Source: Synechococcus sp. UW140 | Lineage (GTDB): Bacteria > Cyanobacteriota > Cyanobacteriia > PCC-6307 > Cyanobiaceae | DNA length: 64,000 nt | Assembly: GCF_900474295.1 (NCBI RefSeq) | Contig: NZ_UCOB01000008.1 | Coordinates: forward strand, 1-64,000 | Direction of reading: 5' to 3' | Shown: positions 16,890 to 25,356 of the stretch, in pieces | Position numbering within the stretch: position 1 is the stretch's first letter | How the letters are laid out: each line of letters starts with the position of its first letter | Made by a program: the position numbers and the translations under genes | Notes under the pieces: generated by a model | What the model was told of the DNA's origin: nothing | The model's database searches: none | What the model saw: only the letters and a program-made list of their open reading frames with translations

Positions 16890-17868
16890 GCCAGACCCGC
16901 AGGCTGTTGCATCCCGTTACGCCCCGCACCCGGATCGGCGGCACCTCTGGAAGGCCGCGATCAAGTGGCCGATGTATTCCGTGGCTGTCATGCCGGTGCT
17001 TTTGGCCGCCGGCTGGCGACTGGCGGAAGGCCATTCGGTGCGCTGGAGCCAGGCGGTCGGTTTTCTTGTGGCTGCGGTGCTGCTGCTGCTCTGGGAAAAC
17101 CTCAGCAACGATCTCTTTGATGCGGAGACCGGGGTGGATGAGAGGGGGAAGCCCCACTCGGTAGTGGCTCTGCTTGGACGTAAGCCGCCCGTTCGGTCTC
17201 TGGCTTGGCTGGCATTGCTGCTGGGCCTGTTTTTGATGCTGCTTCTGGCCTTGCGTAGCAGCGTTGCGGTGCTTGGTTTGGTGGCGATCAGCTGCGCGAT
17301 CGGATATGTGTACCAAGGTCCTCCATTCCGCCTGGGTTATCTGGGTTTAGGGGAACCGCTTTGCTGGCTCGCTTTCGGTCCCTTTGCAACGGCTGCAGCT
17401 CTGTTGGTGCTCGCCCCAGCGGCCAATGGTGTGGAGCAGCTCCCCATTCCCTGGGGCACGGCCTTGATGCTGGGCTCTGGTCCAGCCCTTGCCACCTCTC
17501 TGGTTCTGTTTTGTTCCCACTTTCATCAGGTGGAGGAAGATGCAGCTCATGGCAAGCGCTCTCCTGTGGTGCGTCTTGGCACGGCCAGGGCTGCCGCGCT
17601 GATCCCTTGTTTCGTGGCCGGCACCCTGGCCCTGGAATGGATCCCTGTGGTGCAGGGGCAATGGCCGTTGACGGCTCTGCTTGGAGCGCTGGGCCTGCCC
17701 GCCGGAGCGGCTTTGATCCGCTTACTGCGTCAGCATCACCATGAGCCCGAGCGCATTCAGCACAGCAAGTTTCTGGCGTTGCGCTTTCAGGCCCTGAATG
17801 GGTTGGGTTTCAGTGCTGGTCTTGCGATCAGTCCTCTGCTGGGATGGGGCCAGCAGGCAGCAGGGTGA
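16888..17868 (+). CDS. menA: 1,4-dihydroxy-2-naphthoate phytyl/polyprenyltransferase
   Basis: A 326-residue UbiA-type membrane prenyltransferase that attaches the phytyl chain to 1,4-dihydroxy-2-naphthoate. After a soluble N-terminus, LWKAAIKWPMYSVAVMPVLLAAG starts the first helix, and NDLFDAETGVD is the prenyl diphosphate/Mg site. Several further membrane helices and SHFHQVEEDAAHGKRSPVVRLG (second Asp/Glu-rich loop) follow. The start at 16888 fits the family; upstream codons of the open frame lie inside menF. Its stop overlaps the next start (TGATG). Confidence 0.92.
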   Translation: MPDPQAVASRYAPHPDRRHLWKAAIKWPMYSVAVMPVLLAAGWRLAEGHSVRWSQAVGFLVAAVLLLLWENLSNDLFDAETGVDERGKPHSVVALLGRKPPVRSLAWLALLLGLFLMLLLALRSSVAVLGLVAISCAIGYVYQGPPFRLGYLGLGEPLCWLAFGPFATAAALLVLAPAANGVEQLPIPWGTALMLGSGPALATSLVLFCSHFHQVEEDAAHGKRSPVVRLGTARAAALIPCFVAGTLALEWIPVVQGQWPLTALLGALGLPAGAALIRLLRQHHHEPERIQHSKFLALRFQALNGLGFSAGLAISPLLGWGQQAAG

Positions 17869-18866
17869 TGACGATGGGGCTGAGGCTGCAGATCAGGCCC
17901 TACTCCTTTGCGCTTACCCGTTCCCTTCGTACCGCAGCCGGTGAGTGGCAACAGCGCCGAGGTTGGTTGCTGCGCTTGGAATCTCCCTCAGGTCGCTGCG
18001 GTTGGGGTGAAGTGTCGCCGCTCGAGTCCGTCGAACAACGGCGTTGTGCTCGCGCGATGACTGAGCTCGCTGGCAGGTTCAGCCCGAGCCTGACGGAGGC
18101 TGAGTTGGAGCAGCATCTGATGGTCAGCCCTGGTGCAGTGGCCTTCGGTCTTGGTGCTGCTCTGGCGGAAGTGCAGGAACTCGTGGGTGGAGCGGCTGGA
18201 GAGAGCTGGTTGCCCGCCCCGTCTTCGGCTCAGTTGCTGCCGGCGGGCGGTGGGATGCCAGCGGCGTTGGAGGGGCTCCTGGCGGAGAGTCCGGCGCCGG
18301 ATCATCCCTTGACTGTGAAATGGAAAGTGGCTGCGACTGCGGATGCCGAGGAATGGCGCCTGCTGGACTGGTTGCGTGATGCCTTGCCCCGCCAGTCCAG
18401 GTTGCGATTGGATGCCAATGGCGGCTGGTGTCGCCAGACAGCTCAGCGCTGGGTCGAGTGTCTTCAGGGTGACCCTCGCTTGGAGTGGTTGGAGCAGCCC
18501 CTGATGGTCGACGATCTGGAAGGGCATCGCAGCTTGTTGGCTCGGGTGCCTGTGGCCCTGGATGAAGGTCTGAGCAAGCACCCAGCCTGGAGAGAGCACT
18601 GGCCCGGTTGGCAGGTGCGGCGGCCGATTCTTGAGGGAGATCCCAGGCCATTGCTGCGCCAGTTGCAGCAGGGAGTGCCGCGGTTGATGCTGAGCACGGC
18701 GTTTGAAACAGGCATCGGTGCGCGCTGGCTTGCCCATCTCGCCGCTTTGCAAGTCCAGGGCCCGACACCGACAGCTCCCGGGCTGGCGCCAGGTTGGTCC
18801 CCGCAGGGACCCTTGTTCAGCTCTGATCCGGAACAGGTCTGGGCTGCTTCAGAGGGGATGGCATGA
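17868..18866 (+). CDS. menC: o-Succinylbenzoate synthase
   Basis: A 332-residue enolase-superfamily enzyme that dehydrates SHCHC to o-succinylbenzoate. The N-terminal capping domain (PYSFALTRSLRTAAGEW, GWGEVSPLE) is followed by the barrel with TVKWKV (catalytic Lys pair), RLDANGGW (metal Asp), EWLEQPL (metal Glu), and DEG (third metal ligand) with a following Lys. The start at 17868 overlaps the menA stop, and the 3' end overlaps menE by four bases, so menA-menC-menE are translationally coupled. Confidence 0.9.
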   Translation: MTMGLRLQIRPYSFALTRSLRTAAGEWQQRRGWLLRLESPSGRCGWGEVSPLESVEQRRCARAMTELAGRFSPSLTEAELEQHLMVSPGAVAFGLGAALAEVQELVGGAAGESWLPAPSSAQLLPAGGGMPAALEGLLAESPAPDHPLTVKWKVAATADAEEWRLLDWLRDALPRQSRLRLDANGGWCRQTAQRWVECLQGDPRLEWLEQPLMVDDLEGHRSLLARVPVALDEGLSKHPAWREHWPGWQVRRPILEGDPRPLLRQLQQGVPRLMLSTAFETGIGARWLAHLAALQVQGPTPTAPGLAPGWSPQGPLFSSDPEQVWAASEGMA

Positions 18867-20128
18867 GTGGTCTCAGGGTGGTGCGAGTGGAGCCGACCCG
18901 GTCTGCCGGAGTGTTGAAGGAGTTGGCGCTAGCCAGCGCTGGCAATGGTTGGATCTGGCTTCAACCAGCTGATGGGGATGGCGAGCCTGCAGTGGCTGCC
19001 TCCAAGCTTCCTGATGGCCCAGGAATCATCCTGGCTGGTGGCGGATCCCAGGGGGGGCGCAGCCTCTGTCTGCATCCCTTGGCGCATTTGGACCATTCGG
19101 CAGCAGCCACCGGTCGCTGGTTGGAGGCGTGTGACATCGATCCCAGCCAGGCCTTGGTGCTGAACCCGCTGCCGTTGCATCACATGAGTGGCCTGATGCC
19201 CTGGTGGCGCAGCCATCTCTGGGGGGCTGAGCATGTCTTGTTGCCGCTGCCGCTGATGCGTGATCCGCAGAGGCTTCTGGCGCACTGCAGGTTGATCAGA
19301 GATTGGGATTGCAGGCCGATGGTGGTGTCGCTCGTCCCCACCCAGCTGCGTCGTCTGCTTGCCCATGACCAAGGGGTGTGCTGGTTGCAACGGTTTGCTG
19401 TGGTCTGGGTTGGTGGAGCAGCGCTGCCGAAGGATCTGGCTGATCACTGCCGACGTTTGGGGGTGAGGCTGTCTCCCTGCTATGGGGCAACGGAAACGGC
19501 GGCGATGGTGGCAGCCCTATCCCCCGAGCAGTTTCTGGCAGGCGAGTCCGGTTGTGGTGCTCCTCTCGATGATGTGGAGTTGTGCCTGGATGCGACGGGT
19601 GCACTGATGGTGCGCACCGCTCGGCTTGCGATCGGTCGTTGGTGCGAGGGTGGGCTTCAGCCATTGACGGACGCCGACGGTTGGTGGTGCTCGGGGGATG
19701 CTGCGATCCTGCGCTGCAATGCTGATGGATTCAGGCAACTCAGGATTCAGGGTCGCCTGGATGGGGCGATTCACTCAGGCGGCGAGACCGTCTTCCCAGA
19801 GCAATTGGCGCAACGACTGCTGATCGATGCCCACAAGCGGCAGTTGCCCTTGGAAGCGGTGCTGTTCCTGCCTGTGGAGCAAGTGGAGTGGGGGCAGAGG
19901 CTGGTGGCTTTGGTGCGTTGCCATGAGGGAGTGGCGACTGAACCAGACTGGCCATCGCTTCAGTTAGAACTGCAGCAGCTCAGCCGTCACTGGCGACCGG
20001 CGGAACGGCCGATTGCCTGGCATCAGTGTCAGGAACTTGAGCCCACTGCGGCAGGCAAATGGCAACAAAGCCGTTGGCAGGCTTGGCTGCGTTTGCAAGA
20101 ATGTGCCCAATTGAACGTTCAAAAATGA
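18863..20128 (+). CDS. menE: o-Succinylbenzoate-CoA ligase
   Basis: A 421-residue adenylate-forming ligase that makes OSB-CoA. Motifs are AGGGSQGGRS at the P-loop position, PLPLHHMSGLMPWWRSHLWGAEHVLL, VGGAALPKDLADHC, CYGATETAAMV, and WWCSGDAAI with the hinge region IQGRLDGAIHSGGE and a C-terminal Lys in AAGKWQQSRW. The P-loop has Arg where TSGTTGxPK ligases have Lys, and the protein is shorter than the E. coli enzyme. Its start overlaps menC (ATGA) and its end overlaps the TM2 gene (ATGA). Confidence 0.88.
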   Translation: MSGLRVVRVEPTRSAGVLKELALASAGNGWIWLQPADGDGEPAVAASKLPDGPGIILAGGGSQGGRSLCLHPLAHLDHSAAATGRWLEACDIDPSQALVLNPLPLHHMSGLMPWWRSHLWGAEHVLLPLPLMRDPQRLLAHCRLIRDWDCRPMVVSLVPTQLRRLLAHDQGVCWLQRFAVVWVGGAALPKDLADHCRRLGVRLSPCYGATETAAMVAALSPEQFLAGESGCGAPLDDVELCLDATGALMVRTARLAIGRWCEGGLQPLTDADGWWCSGDAAILRCNADGFRQLRIQGRLDGAIHSGGETVFPEQLAQRLLIDAHKRQLPLEAVLFLPVEQVEWGQRLVALVRCHEGVATEPDWPSLQLELQQLSRHWRPAERPIAWHQCQELEPTAAGKWQQSRWQAWLRLQECAQLNVQK

Positions 20129-20403
20129 GCACGTTGTCTGAGTCTGATGTCAACAACAAGAAGCTTTCAGCTGGTCTGTTGGGGATCTTTCTCGGTGCCT
20201 TCGGCGTTCACAAGTTCGTTCTTGGTTACAACAATGCAGGCATCATCATGTTGGTGGTGAGTATTGCTGGTGGCGTCATCACTTGCGGTGCTGCAACTGG
20301 TGTGATGTCAATTATTGGCATGGTTGAGGGCATTATTTACCTCACAAAAACTTCCGATGAGTTCCGTGAGGCTTATATCGATCAGCAGAAGCCCTGGTTC
20401 TGA
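20125..20403 (+). CDS. TM2 domain membrane protein
   Basis: A 92-residue protein. KKLSAGLLGIFLGAFGVHKFVLGYNNAGI is the TM2 signature: a first helix, a short turn with the DRF-like G-x-H-K-F motif, and a second helix (MLVVSIAGG...), with further hydrophobic residues up to the end. The role is unknown, but TM2 proteins often lie beside DUF2752 proteins, and one is found 1.6 kb away at 21958-22362. The ATG at 20125 overlaps the menE stop by four bases. Codon use is less GC-rich than in the men genes. Confidence 0.8.
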   Translation: MSTLSESDVNNKKLSAGLLGIFLGAFGVHKFVLGYNNAGIIMLVVSIAGGVITCGAATGVMSIIGMVEGIIYLTKTSDEFREAYIDQQKPWF

Positions 20404-20405
20404 TC

Positions 20406-20606
20406 GTGCTCCATCTTGTCAGGCGTTTTGCGCCCACCACTGTGTTGCTGTTGGCGGCTTTGTTGAGTACCTCAGCATTGTCAGAACACACGCATGACGG
20501 CTTTCACCTGCTTGTGGTGATGGGCTGCATGCTTCCTTTGCAGTGCGCTGCTCTGTTCTGGGCTTGGCACCGCTCACAGCAATCATCCAATGCAGGCTGG
20601 GATTAG
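20406..20606 (+). CDS. Small two-helix membrane protein, unknown
   Basis: A 66-residue frame from a GTG two bases after the TM2 stop. Two hydrophobic segments (about residues 9-25 and 34-54) with a His-rich turn (SEHTHDGFH) between them suggest a small membrane protein. No family is recognised. The close spacing behind the TM2 gene supports cotranscription. Its stop overlaps the convergent thioesterase stop by four bases. The frame could be non-coding, so confidence is moderate. Confidence 0.5.
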   Translation: MLHLVRRFAPTTVLLLAALLSTSALSEHTHDGFHLLVVMGCMLPLQCAALFWAWHRSQQSSNAGWD

Positions 20607-21061
20607 ACACTGCTGATCTGTCCCATGCTGGAGGCTTCCAGCCAGCGATCGATGGGCTCCGGCAGATGGCACCTCTGCCTAGAGCTTGTGTCGATTGCAA
20701 GATGGCGGATGAGTCCATTGCCTACCTTTTCACCAAGGAGAGTGAATGCTGTCTTGACCTCAAAGCAGCCGGGGTTGATTCGTTCTGGTTGCAGTGTGAG
20801 GCAAAGCTGATCTCCTCCATGCACGGGTCGCAAAAAGTCGGCTTCGCAGTGAATGACTGGTAGGGCGATTGGAGGACAGTGCTTCTGATCGCGGCAGCCA
20901 GGAAACACAACGGCCGCGGCGACTCCATAGCGTTCCAGGCTTTCTTCCCAGGCCTCATGGCACCAGCGCAACAGTTGGTGGAAATGCATCACACCGGCAG
21001 CATCGGTGTCCCCAAAGCGCACGGAACGTTCGAGTTTCAGCCAGTGGTCAGGGGTTCGCAC
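20603..21061 (-). CDS. 1,4-dihydroxy-2-naphthoyl-CoA thioesterase
   Basis: A 152-residue single hotdog-fold thioesterase of the 4HBT type. RFGDTDAAGVMHFHQLLRWCHEAWEE contains the Asp of the active-site loop (DTDAAG), as in Slr0204 of Synechocystis, which releases 1,4-dihydroxy-2-naphthoate from its CoA ester in phylloquinone synthesis. Its position next to menF/A/C/E supports that substrate. It is convergent to the TM2 operon and is followed upstream by a 182-base AT-richer gap. Confidence 0.82.
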   Translation of the reverse strand: MRTPDHWLKLERSVRFGDTDAAGVMHFHQLLRWCHEAWEESLERYGVAAAVVFPGCRDQKHCPPIALPVIHCEADFLRPVHGGDQLCLTLQPERINPGCFEVKTAFTLLGEKVGNGLIRHLAIDTSSRQRCHLPEPIDRWLEASSMGQISSV

Positions 21062-21243
21062 AGTGTCAGTCAGTTAGTCGGTTGAGCCTGCTGGAGCGTT
21101 GATGTCAATGCGGTGCCATTGATTGTGCATTCGGCTTACAAGCTCTCCGATGGTTGTATTTGATTTGTGAGTGTTGCGGATGGCTGTGTTGGCTTGGATC
21201 GGGATTTAAACTTCATTGTATTGATTCCATTTTCTTGTTGGTG

Positions 21244-21927
21244 ATGTCTGATTCCCTTAAGTCTCGGCCTGCGTCGGTTGGTGATGCCTGGAGTGACTTG
21301 GGTTTGCATGGCGGGGCCATTGCGCTGACGTTTTTGTCCTTGTTGGCTTTGGGTGGGATTAGTTACATCATTTTCTATCTCCTCTTCTTTATATTCTTTT
21401 CTGTTGCCGGTGGAGCGTCTTCTGACTCCGCTCCGCTTCTGGGTCTCGTTTTTGGCGGGTTGGGAGCATTCCCCACTTATGTGTTGAGCTGCCTCGCCGG
21501 TGTGTTGTTTATGGCGATTCCTGCTCTGTATTTCTCCAGTGGTACGCCCGTGTCTTTCCCCGATGCGGTCCGTGTGCTGATGAAGCGTCCTAAGCGGTAT
21601 CTATGGGCAGGATTTGTATTTACTCTCATTTCTGGTCTAGGCGGTGCTCTTTGCTATGTGCCAGGAATTGCTGTGGCGCTAACCGGCCCTGTTTATGTCA
21701 ACCTTATTTTTAATACTGATCGCCCTGTTTTTGATGCCTTCGGAGCATCTTTCTCAGCGACCTATCAGGGCCAGGGGTGGTCGTTTGTGGGCGCTGAGGT
21801 GCTTGGCGGGATTTTGGCCATGATTGTGGCTGTTTGCACCTGCGGCTTTGGTGGCTTTATTGTGTTTCCGATGTTCTGCTTCTATTTGCAGAATCTGATC
21901 TACAACAAAGGACTGGTATCTCAGTAG
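21244..21927 (+). CDS. Multi-pass membrane protein, unknown
   Basis: A 227-residue protein from the ATG at 21244; the 30 codons upstream in the same frame look non-coding. After a polar N-terminus (MSDSLKSRPASVGDAW) there are about four to five hydrophobic segments, with a Phe/Ile-rich helix (YIIFYLLFFIFF), GGALCYVPGIAVALTGPVYVNLI and a final GGFIVFPMFCFYLQNLIYNKG. The layout recalls DUF975-like or GPDPase-membrane-type proteins, but no family can be named. Base composition is clearly lower in GC than the surrounding genes. Confidence 0.7.
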   Translation: MSDSLKSRPASVGDAWSDLGLHGGAIALTFLSLLALGGISYIIFYLLFFIFFSVAGGASSDSAPLLGLVFGGLGAFPTYVLSCLAGVLFMAIPALYFSSGTPVSFPDAVRVLMKRPKRYLWAGFVFTLISGLGGALCYVPGIAVALTGPVYVNLIFNTDRPVFDAFGASFSATYQGQGWSFVGAEVLGGILAMIVAVCTCGFGGFIVFPMFCFYLQNLIYNKGLVSQ

Positions 21928-21957
21928 GGTTTGAACTTGCTTAGGCTGCGGTGGAGA

Positions 21958-22362
21958 TTAGGGAAACTGCAGCCAGGTAAGATTTGGCCACCATGCCGTA
22001 GCTGCAAGGCGTGCTAGCCAGTAGCTGATCAATGTAAGTAGGCCAATGATTAATGGGCGTGTTGCAAGAGTTTTTGGGAAAAATCGTTGATCGCGCAGTG
22101 CGATTAGAGCCCAGGCCACGAGGACAACGGCCATGATGGGTCCGAAGGCATGAAGTTTCAGTGAGGTCTCCCACTGTCCTGCTAAGGCGCTGCAGGTGGC
22201 GCGGGTGAGATAGCAGGTTGGGCAAGGAATGCCTGTGCTTCGCTGTAGCAGGCAGCTGAAGCCAGGCAGGCCTGGGTGATGACCCTTGAACCAGAGGTAA
22301 CCAGTCAACACGCTCGGGATCAGGAATCCAGCGTGTTGAAGACGCCTTAAAAACGTGTTCAC
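21958..22362 (-). CDS. DUF2752 membrane protein
   Basis: A 134-residue membrane protein from a GTG at 22362. CLLQRSTGIPCPTCYLTRA is the DUF2752 signature (GxPCPxCxxTRA), with two close cysteines after a first hydrophobic segment; two or three more hydrophobic segments follow. DUF2752 proteins are widespread, unknown in function, and commonly sit with TM2 proteins, as here. It lies between the unknown membrane protein gene and ndhH. Confidence 0.82.
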   Translation of the reverse strand: MNTFLRRLQHAGFLIPSVLTGYLWFKGHHPGLPGFSCLLQRSTGIPCPTCYLTRATCSALAGQWETSLKLHAFGPIMAVVLVAWALIALRDQRFFPKTLATRPLIIGLLTLISYWLARLAATAWWPNLTWLQFP

Positions 22363-22403
22363 ATCAATGTATTCGTATCACTGAAGGTTCTTTGTGGTCG
22401 CTC

Positions 22404-23588
22404 TCAACGATCCACGGATCCCATGATCACGTCGATCGAGCCCAGGATCGCCATGATGTCGGCCACTTTGTGGCCTTTGAGGATGTGGGGAAGGATCTGC
22501 AGGTTGTTGCTATCAGCAGCGCGGATCTTGAAGCGCCAGGGGGTTACATCGTTGTTGCCCTGGATGAAGACTCCGATTTCGCCCTTGCCAGACTCCAATC
22601 GTGTGTAGAGCTCGCCATTGGGAATCTTGAAGGTTGGAGCAACTTTCTTGGCCACATACTGGTAATCGAATCCAGCGAATTCGCTCTTTTTGCCTTCGGC
22701 CATTCGTTTGGCTTCCAGGTTTTCTGTGGGGCCTCCAGGAATCATCTCGCAGGCCTGCCGCAGGATGCGCAGAGACTGGCGCATTTCCTCGATCCGAACG
22801 CGGTAGCGGGCGAAACAATCACCTTCTTTCTCTGAGACGACCTTCCAGTCGAAGTCGTCGTAGCACTCGTAGTGATCAACTTTGCGAAGGTCCCAGGGCA
22901 CGCCTGATGCACGCAGCATGGGCCCGGACAGGCTCCAGTTGATGGCTTCATCGCGGCTAATCACTCCCAAACCTTCGATGCGGCGTCGAAAGATCGGATT
23001 GTTTGTAATCAGCTTTTCGTATTCATCGATCTTCGGGCCAAACCAGTCGCAGAAATCGCGGCACTTTTCCAGCCAGCCAAAAGGTAGATCTGCGGCAACA
23101 CCCCCAATTCGGAAATAATTGTTGTTAATCAGGCGCTGGCCTGTCGCTGCTTCCCAGAGGTCGTAAATCATCTCCCGCTCGCGGAAGATGTAGAAGAACG
23201 GGGTCTGAGCGCCCACGTCTGCCAAAAAGGGGCCAAGCCAGAGAAGGTGGTTGGCGATGCGGTTCAGCTCAAGCATCAGCACCCGGATGTAGCTGGCCCG
23301 TTTCGGTACCGGAATGTCTGCCAGGCGTTCCGGGGCATTGACCACGATCGCTTCGTAGAACATGCCTGCCGCATAGTCCATGCGGCTCACATAGGGCACA
23401 AACATCACGTTCGTGCGGTTTTCGGCGATCTTCTCCATGCCGCGGTGGAGATAGCCGATCACTGGCTCGCAATCCACCACGTCTTCACCGTCGAGGGTCA
23501 CCACCAGCCTCAATACCCCGTGCATGGAGGGGTGATGGGGGCCGAAGTTGACCACCATCGGCTCCGTGCGCGTTTCCAGCTGCGTCAT
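22404..23588 (-). CDS. ndhH: NAD(P)H-quinone oxidoreductase subunit H (NDH-1 49-kDa subunit)
   Basis: A 394-residue core peripheral-arm subunit of cyanobacterial NDH-1, which passes electrons from ferredoxin to plastoquinone in respiration and cyclic flow. The start [30 protein letters not shown] is the family N-terminus; [29 protein letters not shown] and [15 protein letters not shown] at the C-terminus match NuoD/NdhH. The start at 23588 leaves a 44-base divergent gap to rsmH; the longer frame upstream is unrelated. The other NDH genes lie 20-35 kb away in this window. Confidence 0.96.
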   Translation of the reverse strand: MTQLETRTEPMVVNFGPHHPSMHGVLRLVVTLDGEDVVDCEPVIGYLHRGMEKIAENRTNVMFVPYVSRMDYAAGMFYEAIVVNAPERLADIPVPKRASYIRVLMLELNRIANHLLWLGPFLADVGAQTPFFYIFREREMIYDLWEAATGQRLINNNYFRIGGVAADLPFGWLEKCRDFCDWFGPKIDEYEKLITNNPIFRRRIEGLGVISRDEAINWSLSGPMLRASGVPWDLRKVDHYECYDDFDWKVVSEKEGDCFARYRVRIEEMRQSLRILRQACEMIPGGPTENLEAKRMAEGKKSEFAGFDYQYVAKKVAPTFKIPNGELYTRLESGKGEIGVFIQGNNDVTPWRFKIRAADSNNLQILPHILKGHKVADIMAILGSIDVIMGSVDR

Positions 23589-23632
23589 GGGGCCGTGGCA
23601 ATGCGAACGCATCGAGATATTAGGAAGGACCC

Positions 23633-24559
23633 ATGCCCGATCAGTCACAGCTCCCTGGAGAGGGGTTCGTTCACGTGCCGGTGTTGGCGGCTCCGCTGCT
23701 CCAGGCATTAGCCGCCAGTGCCGATGCTCCCTGGCAGCACGGCCTGTTGATCGACGCCACCCTGGGGGGTGCTGGCCACAGTTCTCTGCTGCTGGATCGT
23801 TACCCGGGGTTGCAACTGATCGGCCTCGATCAGGACGCCACAGCCCGGGCTGCTGCCTCGGAACGCCTGCAGCCCTATGGGGAGCGGGCGACCGTGGTAG
23901 CGACCAATTTCGCTGATTTCCGGCCTGACCAACCTGTGGATCTGGTGTTGGCGGATCTGGGGGTGAGTAGTCCGCAGTTGGATGTGGCGGCCAGGGGCTT
24001 CAGCTTCCGACTCGATGGCCCGCTCGACATGCGCATGAATCCGGAGGCAAACGGGGAAACCGCGGCTGACTTAATCCAGCGACTCGAGGAAGCCGCGTTG
24101 GCGGATCTGATCTACGCCTATGGGGAGGAGCGTTTGTCACGCCGGATCGCTCGTCGGATCAAGAACGATTTGTCTAACCATGGTGCGTATGCAGGCACCG
24201 CAGCTCTGGCTTACGCGGTGGCGGGTTGCTATCCACCGAAGGCTCGTCGAGGGCGGATTCATCCGGCGACACGTACCTTTCAGGCCCTGCGCATTGCCGT
24301 GAACGATGAGCTTGGCGTGCTGGATCGTTTGCTTCAGCTGGCTCCCGATTGGCTTCAGCCCAGTGGAGTGCTGGCGATCATCAGCTTCCATTCGTTGGAG
24401 GACCGTCGGGTGAAAACCGCTTTTTTGCAGGACGAACGCCTTGAGCGGATCACGCGTAAGCCATTGACTGCGGATGAGCAGGAACAGGAGACGAATCCCC
24501 GTAGCCGCAGCGCCAAACTGCGGCTGGCCCGTCGTCGGCCCCCCACGCAGATCAGCTGA
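23633..24559 (+). CDS. rsmH: 16S rRNA (cytosine(1402)-N(4))-methyltransferase
   Basis: A 308-residue RsmH (MraW). [15 protein letters not shown] opens the family pattern, [14 protein letters not shown] is the SAM-binding motif I, and [49 protein letters not shown] and [12 protein letters not shown] are all conserved RsmH blocks. It methylates C1402 of 16S rRNA in the decoding centre. AGGAAGGA lies just before the ATG. No mra/fts division genes follow, unlike in E. coli; its 3' end overlaps the convergent gene by eight bases. Confidence 0.95.
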   Translation: MPDQSQLPGEGFVHVPVLAAPLLQALAASADAPWQHGLLIDATLGGAGHSSLLLDRYPGLQLIGLDQDATARAAASERLQPYGERATVVATNFADFRPDQPVDLVLADLGVSSPQLDVAARGFSFRLDGPLDMRMNPEANGETAADLIQRLEEAALADLIYAYGEERLSRRIARRIKNDLSNHGAYAGTAALAYAVAGCYPPKARRGRIHPATRTFQALRIAVNDELGVLDRLLQLAPDWLQPSGVLAIISFHSLEDRRVKTAFLQDERLERITRKPLTADEQEQETNPRSRSAKLRLARRRPPTQIS

Positions 24560-25298
24560 GGAATCCCGTGCTGTCCTCACTGCCAAAGATCTGTCGGTAG
24601 GCGGCTGTGGAGATGAAAATCACCACAGGGAATGCCGCCAGTAGGCCGACGCAACAGAGTCCCAGCCCGACGAGCAGGATGAAGGCCTCAATGATGACAA
24701 GAAGCACCACCGACCACCAGGAAGGATCCACGCCGGAACGTCCGCTTTGGATCGTGTCGAAGGGGTTGCCATCCTGGATTAGGGCGATCCAGGGCAGAAA
24801 CTTCTGGTTCACCGCCAGATAGATGAACACGACGGCGGCTGTAATGGCGGGGATGAAGACCAGGGCCTGATTGAGCTGGGCTACTTGGCCACTGATCAAA
24901 AGGCTGATCCAGACGATGATGCCGAGAATGAGCGCCAGCACGAGCTGGTTAATGAACAGTCGACCGGCGGCTCCTCCGTCCAAGCGGATTAACTCCGAGA
25001 AATTGGGCTTCTCGCCATCAAGGGCTTTCCATGCACCTCGGATCAGCCCGGTCACACCCCAGAGGCTAATAATCGTGCTGCCCAGCCAAGACACGACTAA
25101 ACCAATGATTTGAACCGTGGTGGAAGTGCTGCCGGAGAAGGCCACGACCACGTTGGCAATGGCCTGGAAGAGTGCCGAAAGGACCCAAAAAAGAAGGACA
25201 AACAACACGAAGGGCCAGGGTGACTTCGTGAAGGCGTTCCAGCCGTCTTCGACGGCTTTCATCACCTGCAGCCTGGAGCTGCCGCTGGAATCGGTCAT
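24552..25298 (-). CDS. Multi-pass membrane protein, unknown
   Basis: A 248-residue protein starting [38 protein letters not shown]; the six codons upstream are less likely to be used. It has about six hydrophobic segments. The N-terminal pattern (an amphipathic DGWNAFxKSPWPFV segment before the first helix) is like that of cyanobacterial membrane proteins with DUF975-like architecture, but I cannot name the family. It may be a distant relative of the 21244-21927 protein, which has the same topology. It is convergent with rsmH. Confidence 0.7.
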   Translation of the reverse strand: MTDSSGSSRLQVMKAVEDGWNAFTKSPWPFVLFVLLFWVLSALFQAIANVVVAFSGSTSTTVQIIGLVVSWLGSTIISLWGVTGLIRGAWKALDGEKPNFSELIRLDGGAAGRLFINQLVLALILGIIVWISLLISGQVAQLNQALVFIPAITAAVVFIYLAVNQKFLPWIALIQDGNPFDTIQSGRSGVDPSWWSVVLLVIIEAFILLVGLGLCCVGLLAAFPVVIFISTAAYRQIFGSEDSTGFLS

Positions 25299-25356
25299 GA
25301 CCCTGGTGTTGAGCAAAAGGACTCTCGCTGGAACGTAGCGATTTGAACGGTTGTTT

